A DNA stretch of 64,000 nt from the NCBI RefSeq assembly GCF_004762045.1, contig NZ_SJOM01000007.1, forward strand, positions 6,101,565 through 6,165,564, read 5' to 3'. Source of the stretch: Mycobacterium sp. DL99 (lineage in GTDB: Bacteria > Actinomycetota > Actinomycetes > Mycobacteriales > Mycobacteriaceae). The position numbers and the translations under genes are program-made. Numbering within the stretch: position 1 is the first letter of the stretch; the number at the start of each line of letters is the position of its first letter. Positions 25,672 through 34,551 of the stretch are shown here, piece by piece. The notes under the pieces are model-generated. The model did no database searches. It worked only from the letters and a program-made list of their open reading frames with translations, and was not told where the DNA came from.

Positions 25672-27402
25672 TCAGCTCCGCGAAGCGGTGGCGCACAGAT
25701 GCACCAGCCCTGACGCCACCGCAAACCGCGGACCGTGCACACCATCGATATTGGCCCGCCCCACCACAACTCCCAGGCTGCGCAGGGATTCGCCGACCGT
25801 GCGCAGCAGTTCGTCGTCGAGTGCTCCACCGCCGGCCAGCACCAACGCGGTCGGGGGTTTCTCGAACGCGGCCAGGCAGCGGGCGATGTTGGCCGCCACG
25901 GTCTCCTGCTTGATCGCCAGCCGTAAGCTGCGCCATTCCTCGGCAGCCAGTTTGGTGGAGAACGGCACCAACCCGACGGTGCCGCGGGTGCACAGTCTGC
26001 CGATCGCGTCGGCCGGAGCGGGTGCGTCGAGGAACAGGCGTCGCCCGTCCTCCTCGTGCGCGACGTGCGGGCCCTCGACCCGGATCGCCGGGGTGCGCTT
26101 GACCCGCTCGGCCAGTGCCCGCGGGATGTTCAGCATGCGCGCCACCGCGACGGTGATGGTCTCCCCCGCACCCGCCGCCGTGACCGTGCGATCCGGGCCG
26201 ATCAGATCGATGGTGCCGCCGCCGATATCGCACACCACCGAATCCGGCGGAAGCCCCGGTGTGGTGCGCGCCCCCCGCGCGGCGGCCTCCGGCTCTCCTG
26301 CGATCGTGCGGGCCGGACGCCCGGTCAGCTCGGCAAGCGTCGTCGCGGCATCCTCGACATGATCGGCCGCCAGCAGTGCCACCACCGTGCCGCGGGCATC
26401 CGCCACGCCACGGCGCAGCCACGTTCCGCTGTCGAGGGCGGCGAGGTCGGTGAAAAAGGCGTCGTCGAGGGCGATCTCATGGTCGGCGGTCGGGATGGAG
26501 CGCAACCGGATCCGCACCACACTGCCGGGCAGTTCGCGACGCAGGATTGCGTGGGCCTGCGCAGGCGAATAGCGCACAACTCGCCCATCGATCCGAAACT
26601 CGACGTAATCGTCGTCCACCGCAGGCGGTTCCGGCGCCTCGGTGCGCGCCGTCACGGCGATGGCCGGGGAATCCGAAAGTTCCCTGGTGAATTCGGCGAC
26701 GTCGTGGATCTGCTCGTGGCCGAGTTCCAAAGCCGCACACAGCGCGATCGGATCTGCCAGGGCCCGGTAGGCGCGCCCCTCGGCCACCACCTCCACCGCG
26801 ACGAGCACACCGGAGGCCAACCCGTCGAGCATCACCTCGTCGACCACCGGAAGGTCGAGCGGAATCCGGTTGCGGATCAACACCGCATCGTCCTGGGCGG
26901 CCAGTACGCCCTCGATGGTCCAGCCCCGGGACACCGCGGCGGTGATCGCAGCCGCGGCGACCTCGAAATCGGTGTCGCCGTCAACCGAGACGATCACCGG
27001 ACCGGCCTGCGGTTCATAAACCAGTTCCCGCAGCGGCACGTGCCGGCCGACGGCGTACCCCGTACCGGCTGGGGTGCTGGCATCGGGCTTGCGCAAGCTG
27101 CGCACCGGTGAGCGCGGCGACGGCGCCGGGGCGAGCGGGGCGGTTTCGGTGTCGACCGGCCGGATCGCCGAGAGCGCCAACTCATCGGCCCGCACCGAAG
27201 CGTCGACCTCGATGCGGTGCAGCAGCGCCGCCGCTCCCTCCAAGGAGTCCCGAGATCCCTTGCGGCCCCGGGTCGGCGCCTGGCCGTGGGCTATGGGGCG
27301 GACGGAGCCGTCGGCAGCACCGTTGTCCACGCGGGCCAGGACGATCTCGGTGGTGTGGTTGCCGACGTCGATGCCGGCCACGATGCGGGGAACCGACGTC
27401 AC
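25672..27402 (-). CDS. Diol/glycerol dehydratase reactivase, ATPase subunit
   Basis: This 576-residue DdrA/DhaF-like protein has the actin-fold phosphate motifs GIDVGNHTTEIVLA near the N-terminus, CDIGGGTIDLIGPD (about 400) and LAGGGALDDELL near the C-terminus. Such proteins use ATP to expel damaged cobalamin from the dehydratase so fresh AdoCbl can bind. Normal reactivases have a second small subunit (DdrB/DhaG), which is absent here. Its start overlaps the small-subunit gene by 4 nt, so it is translated with the enzyme it repairs. Confidence 0.9.
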   Translation of the reverse strand: MTSVPRIVAGIDVGNHTTEIVLARVDNGAADGSVRPIAHGQAPTRGRKGSRDSLEGAAALLHRIEVDASVRADELALSAIRPVDTETAPLAPAPSPRSPVRSLRKPDASTPAGTGYAVGRHVPLRELVYEPQAGPVIVSVDGDTDFEVAAAAITAAVSRGWTIEGVLAAQDDAVLIRNRIPLDLPVVDEVMLDGLASGVLVAVEVVAEGRAYRALADPIALCAALELGHEQIHDVAEFTRELSDSPAIAVTARTEAPEPPAVDDDYVEFRIDGRVVRYSPAQAHAILRRELPGSVVRIRLRSIPTADHEIALDDAFFTDLAALDSGTWLRRGVADARGTVVALLAADHVEDAATTLAELTGRPARTIAGEPEAAARGARTTPGLPPDSVVCDIGGGTIDLIGPDRTVTAAGAGETITVAVARMLNIPRALAERVKRTPAIRVEGPHVAHEEDGRRLFLDAPAPADAIGRLCTRGTVGLVPFSTKLAAEEWRSLRLAIKQETVAANIARCLAAFEKPPTALVLAGGGALDDELLRTVGESLRSLGVVVGRANIDGVHGPRFAVASGLVHLCATASRS

Positions 27403-27743
27403 CGCAACAGACCCCGCCTGGCGTACACCACGGCAGCCTGCCGCACCAGCTCGGCACAGCGCGCCGCGCCGCGGGTCTCCAGTGACGCCTGCAACGCGTC
27501 GAGTTCGGCGGCTGTGGAGCGGTGCGGGCGCAGCGCCTCGTACAGGCCCATCACCTCTTCATCGTCGATGGTGGCCAATTCGGCTGCACGCAGGAAGTTC
27601 TCGGCGAGCTGCGGGTTGCCGTTCTCCTCGGCGACGACAGCCTGGTGCGCGAGCGTGGCCGGGTCCATCCGCAGATCCGACAGGTCCAGCTTGCCGTCGA
27701 CGGCTGCTGCGACTGAAAACTTCTGGGCGGACTCCTCACTCAT
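27399..27743 (-). CDS. AdoCbl-dependent diol/glycerol dehydratase small subunit
   Basis: This 114-residue PduE/DhaB3-type subunit is recognised by the C-terminal part DDEEVMGLYEALRPHRSTAAEL. It completes the enzyme with the fused large/medium subunit upstream. It overlaps both neighbours by 4 nt (27399-27402 with the reactivase, 27740-27743 with the large/medium gene). The N-terminus lacks the encapsulation extension found in microcompartment-targeted PduE, as far as can be seen. Confidence 0.85.
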   Translation of the reverse strand: MSEESAQKFSVAAAVDGKLDLSDLRMDPATLAHQAVVAEENGNPQLAENFLRAAELATIDDEEVMGLYEALRPHRSTAAELDALQASLETRGAARCAELVRQAAVVYARRGLLR

Positions 27744-30001
27744 GCCCGCGTCACCTCCACCGTAACGGGCGCCTGGCCCGGTTCACTGGCCTCACGTTCC
27801 AATGCCACCAGGGCCACCGCGCGGGCGTGGTAGCGCGCCGATATCGACTCGTCGGTGCCGCCGGTCAGGATCGGCACCGGCGCCATGCCCTTGGCGTGCC
27901 GGGCGGCGTTGCGGCCCAGCTCGCGATAGTTCCGCGCGGTCAACAGCGGGGCCACGCTGAACAGCTCCAGGTTGGCCAACGGCGCCAGATCCCGCCGATG
28001 AATGAGCGCAGTGCCCTTGCCCTGCAATCCGATTCCAATGCCCGACCCGGACAGCTTGGCCGCGGTCAGGCCGATCAGGCCGACGTCGATGGTGGAACGC
28101 ACCCGGACGAACCGCGGCACACAGCCCTCCTCCTCCAGCCCGGCGGAGAGTTGGCGGATCACCTCGCCGATCGGCAGGCCGCACAGACTCAGCCACACAC
28201 TGCGGCCCAACGCCGGGGACAACCCGATGACCACCTCGCGGGGATCGCTGCCCTGCCGGGCCGGTTCGAGGTCGGTGACGGTGATGTGGCCGGCATGCGC
28301 GGCCTGGTCGGCGGTGAGCTCGGCGCCGTTGCGCTGCTGACGGATGTTGTCGATCTCGGCCCGGCGCTCATCGGTCGGCGTGTAACCCGTTCCGGGACCG
28401 GTGTAGTCGTTCGGGTCGGTGATCTTGGACAGCACCCGGAACTGCTCGTCGAAGATCGCCGAGGTCTGCAACTGGTCACCACGTAGACGTTCGGACGTGA
28501 GCCGCATGACGGCCTCGGCCTCCTCGTCGTAACCGGTGCGTTTCAGGGAGGCGACCACGTCGAACACCGTGAGCTGCCTGGCCTCGATGGCGTTGGCCGC
28601 TTCCGCGACGGCCTTCGGATCGCCGGGCGGCAGATCGCGTGACCCGTTGGCGACCACCACCTCCTCGATGTGGCTGTCGTCGAAATCCGCCAGACCCAGA
28701 TCGCGGTACACCGCCTGCACGGCCGTCGCCGCCCTTCGACGGACCGCGGCCAGGTGCTCGGGCGATACCGTGCGCAGGCCGCCGTCGGCACCCCAATCCC
28801 GTTGCAAGACCAGGAAATCGTCCATGTCGTCGGAGTTGAAGTTGGATAGCGCGAATGCGTTGTCGTAGCGCGGGATCGAGCCGAAACCGGAGAAGATGAA
28901 GTCCGCACCGGCCAGCAGCACCGGCAGGGTATGGGCGCTGCGGCGGATGTCGGACTCGGAGATCAGGTTGTCATTGCCCGCGCACGACTCCAGATCCCGC
29001 ATCATCACCATCAGGTTCTCGGCGAGCAGCTCCTTCATGCCCTCGGGCACCGAGGCCACCACACCGACCCCGTCGATGCCGCCGTTCTGCACACCCTGGG
29101 AACCCAGCGCCCGGGCCAGCGACACGCACCGCGATTCCAGGTACAGGATCGAGCATTTCTCGGCCGCACCCATCAGCACCTCGGCACCGCCGCCGCTGGT
29201 GACCCTCATCTTGAGCCCGCGCGACGCGTAGGCACTCGTCAGGATCGCCTTCGAGAACGGCGTGTCATCGCCGTCGACGAACACCTGCTCGGTGCCGTAG
29301 ATGGAAATGGTCTCGGCGTAGCTGGTCAGCCCGCGCATACCGAGGCGCAGTTCCAGCGCCTCCTCGATCGCACACTGCGCCATCGCGCCCGGAGTCCCGA
29401 CCTGTGAACCGATCAGCAGCGCAACGGCATTCGAGGACGCATCCCCGAGCACCGGCACCGTGGTCTCCACCTCGCGGAACCCGTAGGCCACCGCGCTGGC
29501 CGCGTCGGCGGCGATCAGCATCGGATCGTCGAGCTGGTTGGTGACGTGGGCCTGATTGCTCGGGGTGCGCCGGGCCCGCATCTTGGCCATCGCCATCTGG
29601 ATCTCGACCGGTGTCAGTACGGCGATGACCCTCGCGAGTTTGGCCGGCGTGGTGCCGCCGATCAGCCGGACCACCTCGGCGCGCGGCACGTTGAGGTCGA
29701 CGGTATTGCGGGCCAGTTCGGCGTCGGACATGGCCATGGCCTCGGGCGCGGCGTCGAGGTCGATGCCGTAACGGGCGATGAACTCGTCGATCACGTCGAA
29801 GTCCGCGGCAGCTTTGCCGTCCATCTCGATGACCTCGCCGTCACGCAGCACCAGCGACGGTTCCGGATCATGCGGACTGCGCATCGCGACCAGGCCCAGC
29901 TCCGGGTTGGTCACGCTGAACCCGTCGAGGTTCACCGGTTTCGCATCGAGAATCCGCATCCTGCCGAGGTAGGCACCGCCGTCATCCGCCACGCCGACCA
30001 T
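27740..30001 (-). CDS. AdoCbl-dependent diol/glycerol dehydratase, fused large and medium subunits
   Basis: This 753-residue protein joins a PduC/DhaB1-type large subunit (about 1-545; KPVNLDGF, MGAAEKCSILYLESRC, QNGGIDGVG) to a PduD/DhaB2-type medium subunit (about 555-753; SDPREVVIGLSPALG). The enzyme converts 1,2-diols or glycerol to aldehydes by a cobalamin radical mechanism. The fusion saves a subunit boundary and occurs in some actinobacteria. An internal ATG at 29959 begins exactly at the family N-terminus (RILDAKPVNLDGF) and may be the true start. No B12 riboswitch or microcompartment gene was seen. Confidence 0.9.
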   Translation of the reverse strand: MVGVADDGGAYLGRMRILDAKPVNLDGFSVTNPELGLVAMRSPHDPEPSLVLRDGEVIEMDGKAAADFDVIDEFIARYGIDLDAAPEAMAMSDAELARNTVDLNVPRAEVVRLIGGTTPAKLARVIAVLTPVEIQMAMAKMRARRTPSNQAHVTNQLDDPMLIAADAASAVAYGFREVETTVPVLGDASSNAVALLIGSQVGTPGAMAQCAIEEALELRLGMRGLTSYAETISIYGTEQVFVDGDDTPFSKAILTSAYASRGLKMRVTSGGGAEVLMGAAEKCSILYLESRCVSLARALGSQGVQNGGIDGVGVVASVPEGMKELLAENLMVMMRDLESCAGNDNLISESDIRRSAHTLPVLLAGADFIFSGFGSIPRYDNAFALSNFNSDDMDDFLVLQRDWGADGGLRTVSPEHLAAVRRRAATAVQAVYRDLGLADFDDSHIEEVVVANGSRDLPPGDPKAVAEAANAIEARQLTVFDVVASLKRTGYDEEAEAVMRLTSERLRGDQLQTSAIFDEQFRVLSKITDPNDYTGPGTGYTPTDERRAEIDNIRQQRNGAELTADQAAHAGHITVTDLEPARQGSDPREVVIGLSPALGRSVWLSLCGLPIGEVIRQLSAGLEEEGCVPRFVRVRSTIDVGLIGLTAAKLSGSGIGIGLQGKGTALIHRRDLAPLANLELFSVAPLLTARNYRELGRNAARHAKGMAPVPILTGGTDESISARYHARAVALVALEREASEPGQAPVTVEVTRA

Positions 30002-30127
30002 TTTGCGTGACGAACGCTATTTGGTCTACCCATTACGCCTTTTGGTGTCAGACCCTCGACGAAGACACCGCAAAACAAGTAGCCGACTACTCATGCACCG
30101 GCCCCCGCCAACACCCAAGATCTAGAC

Positions 30128-30562
30128 ATGCTGAGCCCGACAGCAGCACGCACCGCACTCGCGGTGATCCGGATCATCAATGGCGCGACCGCCCTTGTGG
30201 CGCCCGAAAGACTGCTCACCCGACTGGGAGTCGACACCACCCACGACCATTCGGCGAGCTATCCGTTCCGGATGTTCGGCATCAGGACCGTGCTGATCGG
30301 GCTGGATCTGCTCCTACTGCGAGGCAGCGAACTGCGTCGGGCCGAGAACCTCGCCGTCCTGATCCATGCCACCGACACACTGTCGGCCGCCGTCACCACA
30401 GCCCGCGGCGATCTGCCGCGCCGCCACGGCGTGACGGCCACCGCCATCTCCGCAATCAACACCGCTCTCGCCATCGTCGTATGGAAAGGACGCCCCGATG
30501 TCACCTTGGACGCCACCCCCGAAGCCGTCACTGCCCACCAGGCTGTTCCTCAAGGCCACTGA
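30128..30562 (+). CDS. Small membrane protein of unknown function
   Basis: This 144-residue protein has about four hydrophobic helices (near 7-25, 47-63, 75-90 and 103-120) and a short polar tail. I do not recognise the family beyond a general likeness to DUF4267-type membrane proteins. Its last 65 bp overlap the start of the haem dioxygenase gene, so the two are almost certainly one operon and translationally coupled. A role with the lipid-oxidising enzyme at the membrane is an inference from that overlap. Confidence 0.68.
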   Translation: MLSPTAARTALAVIRIINGATALVAPERLLTRLGVDTTHDHSASYPFRMFGIRTVLIGLDLLLLRGSELRRAENLAVLIHATDTLSAAVTTARGDLPRRHGVTATAISAINTALAIVVWKGRPDVTLDATPEAVTAHQAVPQGH

Positions 30563-32297
30563 GCTGATCGACCGCCGGATCGGCTGGGACAAGCTGCCGC
30601 CGATACTGGGGATCTCGGTTTTGGTCGGGATCCGAGACGCGTTGCGCGAACACAACCTGTACGACACCTATCAAGGCCGGCCACCGGAGGCACCGGCGCT
30701 GGTCCCGACCGAATACCTGACCGTCCGGACGGCCAACGGCTCCTACAACGACATTGCCGCCCCGTCGATGGGCATGGCCAACACCCGATTCGGACGCAAT
30801 GTGCCGCCGGCCGACGGTCGCGCCGAGACGCTACCGCAGCTGATGGATCCCAATCCCCGACTGATCAGCACAAAGCTGTTGCAACGCCGTGAATTCCGGC
30901 CGGCCACCACGCTCAACGTGCTGGCCGCGGCCTGGCTGCAGTTCGAGACCCGGGACTGGTTCAGCCACGGCACCGACGCCAATCGGATGCTGGAGATTCC
31001 CCGACCCGACGGTGACGACTGGCCCGAGGACACCATCAAGATCCCCGCCACGACCGCCGACCCCACGGCAGCACCCGGCGGTTCGACCTTCGTCAATACC
31101 GAGACCCACTGGTGGGATGCCTCGCAGATCTACGGCAGCAACCAACAGTTCCAGGACGCCGTCCGCACCCATCGGGACGGCAAGGTGCGCATCGACGCCG
31201 ACGGGTTCATCGACATCGACCCGGCCCTGATCGGCGCTTCCGGCGGCGCTGACGGGTGGTGGCTGGGCATGGAGCTCATGGGCACGATCTTCATGCGCGA
31301 GCACAACGCGATCTGCGACCGGCTGAAGGCGTCGTACTCGCACTGGTCCGACGATCAGCTGTTCAACAAGGCGCGGCTGATCAATGCCGCACTGATCGCC
31401 AAGATCCACACCATCGAATGGACCCCGGCGATCCTGGGCCATCCGACCCTGAAGATCGGGATGCGGGCCAACTGGTTCGGGCTCGCCGGTGAACGGGTCA
31501 AGGAGCTGTTCGGACGGCTGGGCTCCAGCGATGTGCTCAGCGGCATCCCGGGCTCGACGACCGACCACCACACCGCGCCGTACTCGATCACCGAGGACTT
31601 CGTCACCGTCTACCGGATGCACCCACTGGTGCCCGACGACTACGAATTCCTCAGCCTCGCAACCGGAGTCGAGCCGCGAACGCTCACCTTCAGCGAGATC
31701 CACGGCGGCGCGAACTCCCGCGGGGTACTCAAGAGCATGGGTGTGGCCGAAAGCCTGTACTCCCTGGGCGTCGCTCATCCCGGCGCGGTCACCCTGCATA
31801 ACAGCCCGACCTTCATGCGGGACTTCCAACGCACCGACGAGCACACGCTCGACATGATCGCCACCGACATCCTGCGTTCCCGCGAACGTGGGGTCCCGCG
31901 CTACAACGACTTCCGCCGCGCACTACGGCTGAATCCGGTGACGAGTTTCGATCAGATAAGCGGCGGCGACGCCGAAACGGCCGCCACGATGGCCGAGATC
32001 TACGGGGGCGACATCGAGAAGGTCGACACCACGGTCGGCATGTTCGGCGAGAAGCTGCCCGAGGGATTCGGATTCAGCGACACCGCATTCCGCATCTTCG
32101 TATTGATGGCGACCCGACGCCTGAAGAGCGACCGCTTCTTCACCGTGGACTTCACGCCGCGCGTCTACACCCCCGAAGGTATGGACTGGATCGACCGCAA
32201 CGACATGACCTCGGTGCTGCTGCGTCACTATCCCGAGCTCGAGCCCTCGCTGCGGGGGCAACGCAACGCCTTCGCGCCGTGGACGCGGATCGAGTAG
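30498..32297 (+). CDS. Alpha-dioxygenase-like haem enzyme (cyclooxygenase/peroxidase superfamily)
   Basis: This 599-residue protein belongs to the animal haem peroxidase fold and most resembles plant fatty-acid alpha-dioxygenases. Shared segments are IHTIEWTPAIL, GMRANWFGL and FVTVYRMHPLVPD. The distal His is probably His157 (RDWFSHG), the proximal His His375, and Tyr372 sits three residues before it, as the radical Tyr does in cyclooxygenase. Such enzymes add O2 to the alpha carbon of fatty acids, giving 2-hydroperoxy acids that decay to shorter aldehydes. No signal peptide is visible. It overlaps the preceding membrane-protein gene by 65 bp. Confidence 0.82.
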   Translation: MSPWTPPPKPSLPTRLFLKATELIDRRIGWDKLPPILGISVLVGIRDALREHNLYDTYQGRPPEAPALVPTEYLTVRTANGSYNDIAAPSMGMANTRFGRNVPPADGRAETLPQLMDPNPRLISTKLLQRREFRPATTLNVLAAAWLQFETRDWFSHGTDANRMLEIPRPDGDDWPEDTIKIPATTADPTAAPGGSTFVNTETHWWDASQIYGSNQQFQDAVRTHRDGKVRIDADGFIDIDPALIGASGGADGWWLGMELMGTIFMREHNAICDRLKASYSHWSDDQLFNKARLINAALIAKIHTIEWTPAILGHPTLKIGMRANWFGLAGERVKELFGRLGSSDVLSGIPGSTTDHHTAPYSITEDFVTVYRMHPLVPDDYEFLSLATGVEPRTLTFSEIHGGANSRGVLKSMGVAESLYSLGVAHPGAVTLHNSPTFMRDFQRTDEHTLDMIATDILRSRERGVPRYNDFRRALRLNPVTSFDQISGGDAETAATMAEIYGGDIEKVDTTVGMFGEKLPEGFGFSDTAFRIFVLMATRRLKSDRFFTVDFTPRVYTPEGMDWIDRNDMTSVLLRHYPELEPSLRGQRNAFAPWTRIE

Positions 32298-32306
32298 GGC
32301 TGCACC

Positions 32307-32849
32307 ATGTCCGGCTCGCTCAACGGAATCCCCCGGGTCAACCTGGAGATCCGACCGCTGTGGAAGCGGGAGTTCTTCTGGTTAATCGGGGGCAAGCTGT
32401 TCACCACCGAGCGGGCCGCGGCAGTGTGGCGGCGGTTCGTCGTCCCGCTGGAGGCCCCGGTGCTGAACGCGAGCCGTGGGCGGATGCGGTTGAGCCAGGG
32501 CGTCCCCGTGCTCGTACTGACCTCGACCGGCGCACGCAGCGGCAAGAAGTTCGAAACCCCACTGGCCTACTTCACCGATGGCGATGACGTGGTGTTGATC
32601 GCCTCCAACTACGGGCGTGACCGCCACCCCGGCTGGTATCACAACCTGCTCGCCCATCCGGAATGCGAGCTGCACATCGGGCCGCGCGGTGGGCGGTTCG
32701 TCGCCCGCGCGGTCAGCGGTTCAGGCCGCGACCGGCTCTACACCCTGGCCACCGACCGGCTCAACAAAGGCTGGGGCGTGTACAAAAGGCGCACCGACGG
32801 AATCCGGACCATCCCGGTGCTGCGGTTGTCTCCCGATGGGCGGGCCTGA
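32307..32849 (+). CDS. Ddn-like nitroreductase-family (F420-type) protein
   Basis: This 180-residue split-barrel protein belongs to the deazaflavin-dependent nitroreductase family (Ddn, Rv3547). Typical elements are VLTSTGARSGKKFETPLAYF and NYGRDRHPGWYHNLLAHPE. The N-terminal amphipathic stretch may hold it to the membrane. Family members use F420H2 to reduce quinones or nitroimidazoles. It begins 9 bp after the haem dioxygenase stop and is probably cotranscribed, which could couple lipid-peroxide formation with a reductase. Confidence 0.85.
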   Translation: MSGSLNGIPRVNLEIRPLWKREFFWLIGGKLFTTERAAAVWRRFVVPLEAPVLNASRGRMRLSQGVPVLVLTSTGARSGKKFETPLAYFTDGDDVVLIASNYGRDRHPGWYHNLLAHPECELHIGPRGGRFVARAVSGSGRDRLYTLATDRLNKGWGVYKRRTDGIRTIPVLRLSPDGRA

Positions 32850-32880
32850 AAACGACATGACCTGAGCGTGGCTTCTGGGC

Positions 32881-32893
32881 TAGCCTCGCCGGC
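32881..32893 (+). promoter_or_regulatory. Leaderless -10 box for the gene at 32894
   Basis: TAGCCT (32881-32886) lies exactly 7 nt before GTG 32894, the typical mycobacterial leaderless arrangement. It also supports this GTG as the start. Confidence 0.5.
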
Positions 32894-33211
32894 GTGATCG
32901 ACGACGAGACAGGCCGCCCAGCCACGGATGCGCACCAGCTCATCGGTGCGCGCGTCCTCGTCGGTATCACGTACTTCGAGGCTGAGCGGAGTGTTCAGAC
33001 GCAGCGCCACGGCGTCGTCATCCGGTGCGACGAGGAGGTGATCGAAATCGAGTGCCCCGACGGGGAGGTCTTCACCCTGCCTCCCGCACCGGAAGCATTC
33101 AGTCCGGCACCGCCCGGCGAGTACCGCCTGCGGTCCACCGGCGAGACCGTCGTCGATCCGGACTTCCTGGCCACGTGGACCGTCGATTACGGAGACGACG
33201 AAGCGGAATAG
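32894..33211 (+). CDS. Hypothetical acidic small protein
   Basis: This 105-residue protein is strongly acidic, with beta-rich segments (ARVLVGITYFEAERSVQ, HGVVIRCDEEVIEIECPDGEVF) reminiscent of a small barrel. I do not recognise a family. It is cytoplasmic by appearance. GTG 32894 is set by the leaderless -10 box. It stands alone, followed by a hairpin that also ends tRNA-Ser transcription from the other side. Confidence 0.65.
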   Translation: MIDDETGRPATDAHQLIGARVLVGITYFEAERSVQTQRHGVVIRCDEEVIEIECPDGEVFTLPPAPEAFSPAPPGEYRLRSTGETVVDPDFLATWTVDYGDDEAE

Positions 33212-33227
33212 GTCTGCGCGAAACCAA

Positions 33228-33265
33228 GAAACACCCTCTCACCTATGCAGGCGCGAGGGTGTTTC
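33228..33265 (-). terminator. Shared hairpin terminator, tRNA-Ser(CGA) and the 32894 gene
   Basis: GAAACACCCTC (33228-33238) pairs perfectly with GAGGGTGTTTC (33255-33265). Read on the minus strand, it follows the tRNA 3' end within 4 nt and continues into a T-rich stretch. On the plus strand it lies 16 bp behind the small gene. Confidence 0.65.
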
Positions 33266-33268
33266 TGT

Positions 33269-33359
33269 TGGCGGTGGCGGAGGGATTTGAACCCTCGGAC
33301 GGGGGTTACCCGTCACACGCTTTCGAGGCGTGCTCCTTAGGCCGCTCGGACACGCCACC
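33269..33359 (-). tRNA. tRNA-Ser(CGA)
   Basis: A type-II tRNA with a 7-bp acceptor stem (GGTGGCG and CGCCACC), discriminator G and an encoded CCA end. The anticodon loop CTCGAAA gives anticodon CGA, and the long variable arm is typical of serine. The T-loop GGTTCAAATCC is intact. It reads UCG codons. Confidence 0.95.
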
Positions 33360-33509
33360 GTGTGGCAGCTTACCGGGCGAGCGCTTCAAGCCCTAATCGT
33401 GGTCGGCAGGGGGCGCTGACGCTCACGCTCAACCCGCGAGTGTGAACCCTGGGCGAAAACCCGGCCGGAAAGTCGCCACCAGTTCACACTCGGCGCCACC
33501 GACGCCCAC

Positions 33510-33965
33510 TCACCGCTGGGCCGCGAAGAACTCCTCCAGCAGGGCCGCGCACTCGTCGGCCAGGACTCCGCCGACCACCTCGGGACGGTGGTTGAGCCTG
33601 CGGTCGCGCACCACGTCCCACAGCGAGCCGACCGCCCCGGTCTTGGGTTCCCACGCGCCGAACACCACCCGCGCCACCCGGGCCAGCACCAGCGCGCCGG
33701 CGCACATCGTGCATGGCTCGACGGTCACCGCCAGCGTCGCGCCTTCCAGCCGCCAGCCATCGCCGAGCACACGGGCGGCCTCGCGCATCGCCACGATCTC
33801 GGCATGCCCGGCAGGGTCCCCGGTGGCCTCACGGACATTGGCGGCGCGGGCCAGCTCGGTGCCGTCGGCGGCGAACACCACCGCGCCGATCGGCACATCG
33901 CGAGGACCGGCCGTCCGGGCAGCCTCCAGCGCCGCGCGGATCAGGGCGTCGTCAGAAGCACTCAC
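33510..33965 (-). CDS. tadA: tRNA adenosine(34) deaminase
   Basis: This 151-residue cytidine-deaminase-fold enzyme has the Zn and catalytic motifs HAE (GHAEIVAM) and PCTMC (VEPCTMCAGAL). It converts A34 to inosine in tRNA-Arg(ACG), which is encoded at 52551-52623 in this same window. The GTG start overlaps the preceding gene's stop by 4 nt. Orthologous to Rv3752c by motif and gene order. Confidence 0.95.
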   Translation of the reverse strand: MSASDDALIRAALEAARTAGPRDVPIGAVVFAADGTELARAANVREATGDPAGHAEIVAMREAARVLGDGWRLEGATLAVTVEPCTMCAGALVLARVARVVFGAWEPKTGAVGSLWDVVRDRRLNHRPEVVGGVLADECAALLEEFFAAQR

Positions 33966-34468
33966 CGACCGAGCCGGTCGAGCACCGCCGACAGCTCATC
34001 GGCGAAACCCATCTCGCGGGCGATCCGGCCGATCTGCTCGTCGGCGTACAGGTCGGTCTCGGACAGGATCACGCCGAGCACGTCCTCGTGCAGACCGATG
34101 TCGGACAGCACCGACAGGTCGCCCTCCTCGAACGGATCCGAGTCCTCGAGATCCTCTTGTTCGAGGTCCGCGTCCAGGCTTTCCAGCGCCTCGGCGGCGA
34201 TGTCGTAGTCCAGCGCAGCCGTCGCATCCGACAACAGCAACCGCGTTCCCGCAGGTGCCGGCCGCACGATCACGAAGAATTCGTCATCCACGTCGAGCAG
34301 CCCGAAGACCGCCCCGGCACTGCGCAGCTCACACAGCTCGGTCTCGGCCGCGGTCAGGCTCTTCAACGAGGACGAACGCATAGGGGCGCACCGCCACTTG
34401 CCGTCCTCCCGGACAACGGCCACTCCGAAGCCATCGGGCAGGTCTGCCGGCGCACGCTGTGCTCCCAT
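33962..34468 (-). CDS. TadA-associated protein (Rv3753c-like)
   Basis: This 168-residue very acidic protein has no catalytic motif I can identify. Its conserved place directly upstream of tadA, with a 4-nt overlap, gives it the family name tRNA adenosine deaminase-associated protein. The middle (about 95-120) is Asp/Glu-rich and may mimic nucleic acid or bind TadA, but that is inference. A TACCGT box lies 8 nt before the ATG, suggesting that this gene starts the operon transcript. Confidence 0.85.
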   Translation of the reverse strand: MGAQRAPADLPDGFGVAVVREDGKWRCAPMRSSSLKSLTAAETELCELRSAGAVFGLLDVDDEFFVIVRPAPAGTRLLLSDATAALDYDIAAEALESLDADLEQEDLEDSDPFEEGDLSVLSDIGLHEDVLGVILSETDLYADEQIGRIAREMGFADELSAVLDRLGR

Positions 34469-34551
34469 GCCCGCCTACGGTAGTCGCCGACCAGCAATTT
34501 TGACAGGGATCACCTTCGGCCCCGGCACAGCCCGTATGCCAATCTTGATGC

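Noticed and set aside
30002..30127. Cobalamin riboswitch upstream of the dehydratase operon
   Set aside because: The 126-bp gap lacks the B12-box and the space for a riboswitch fold.
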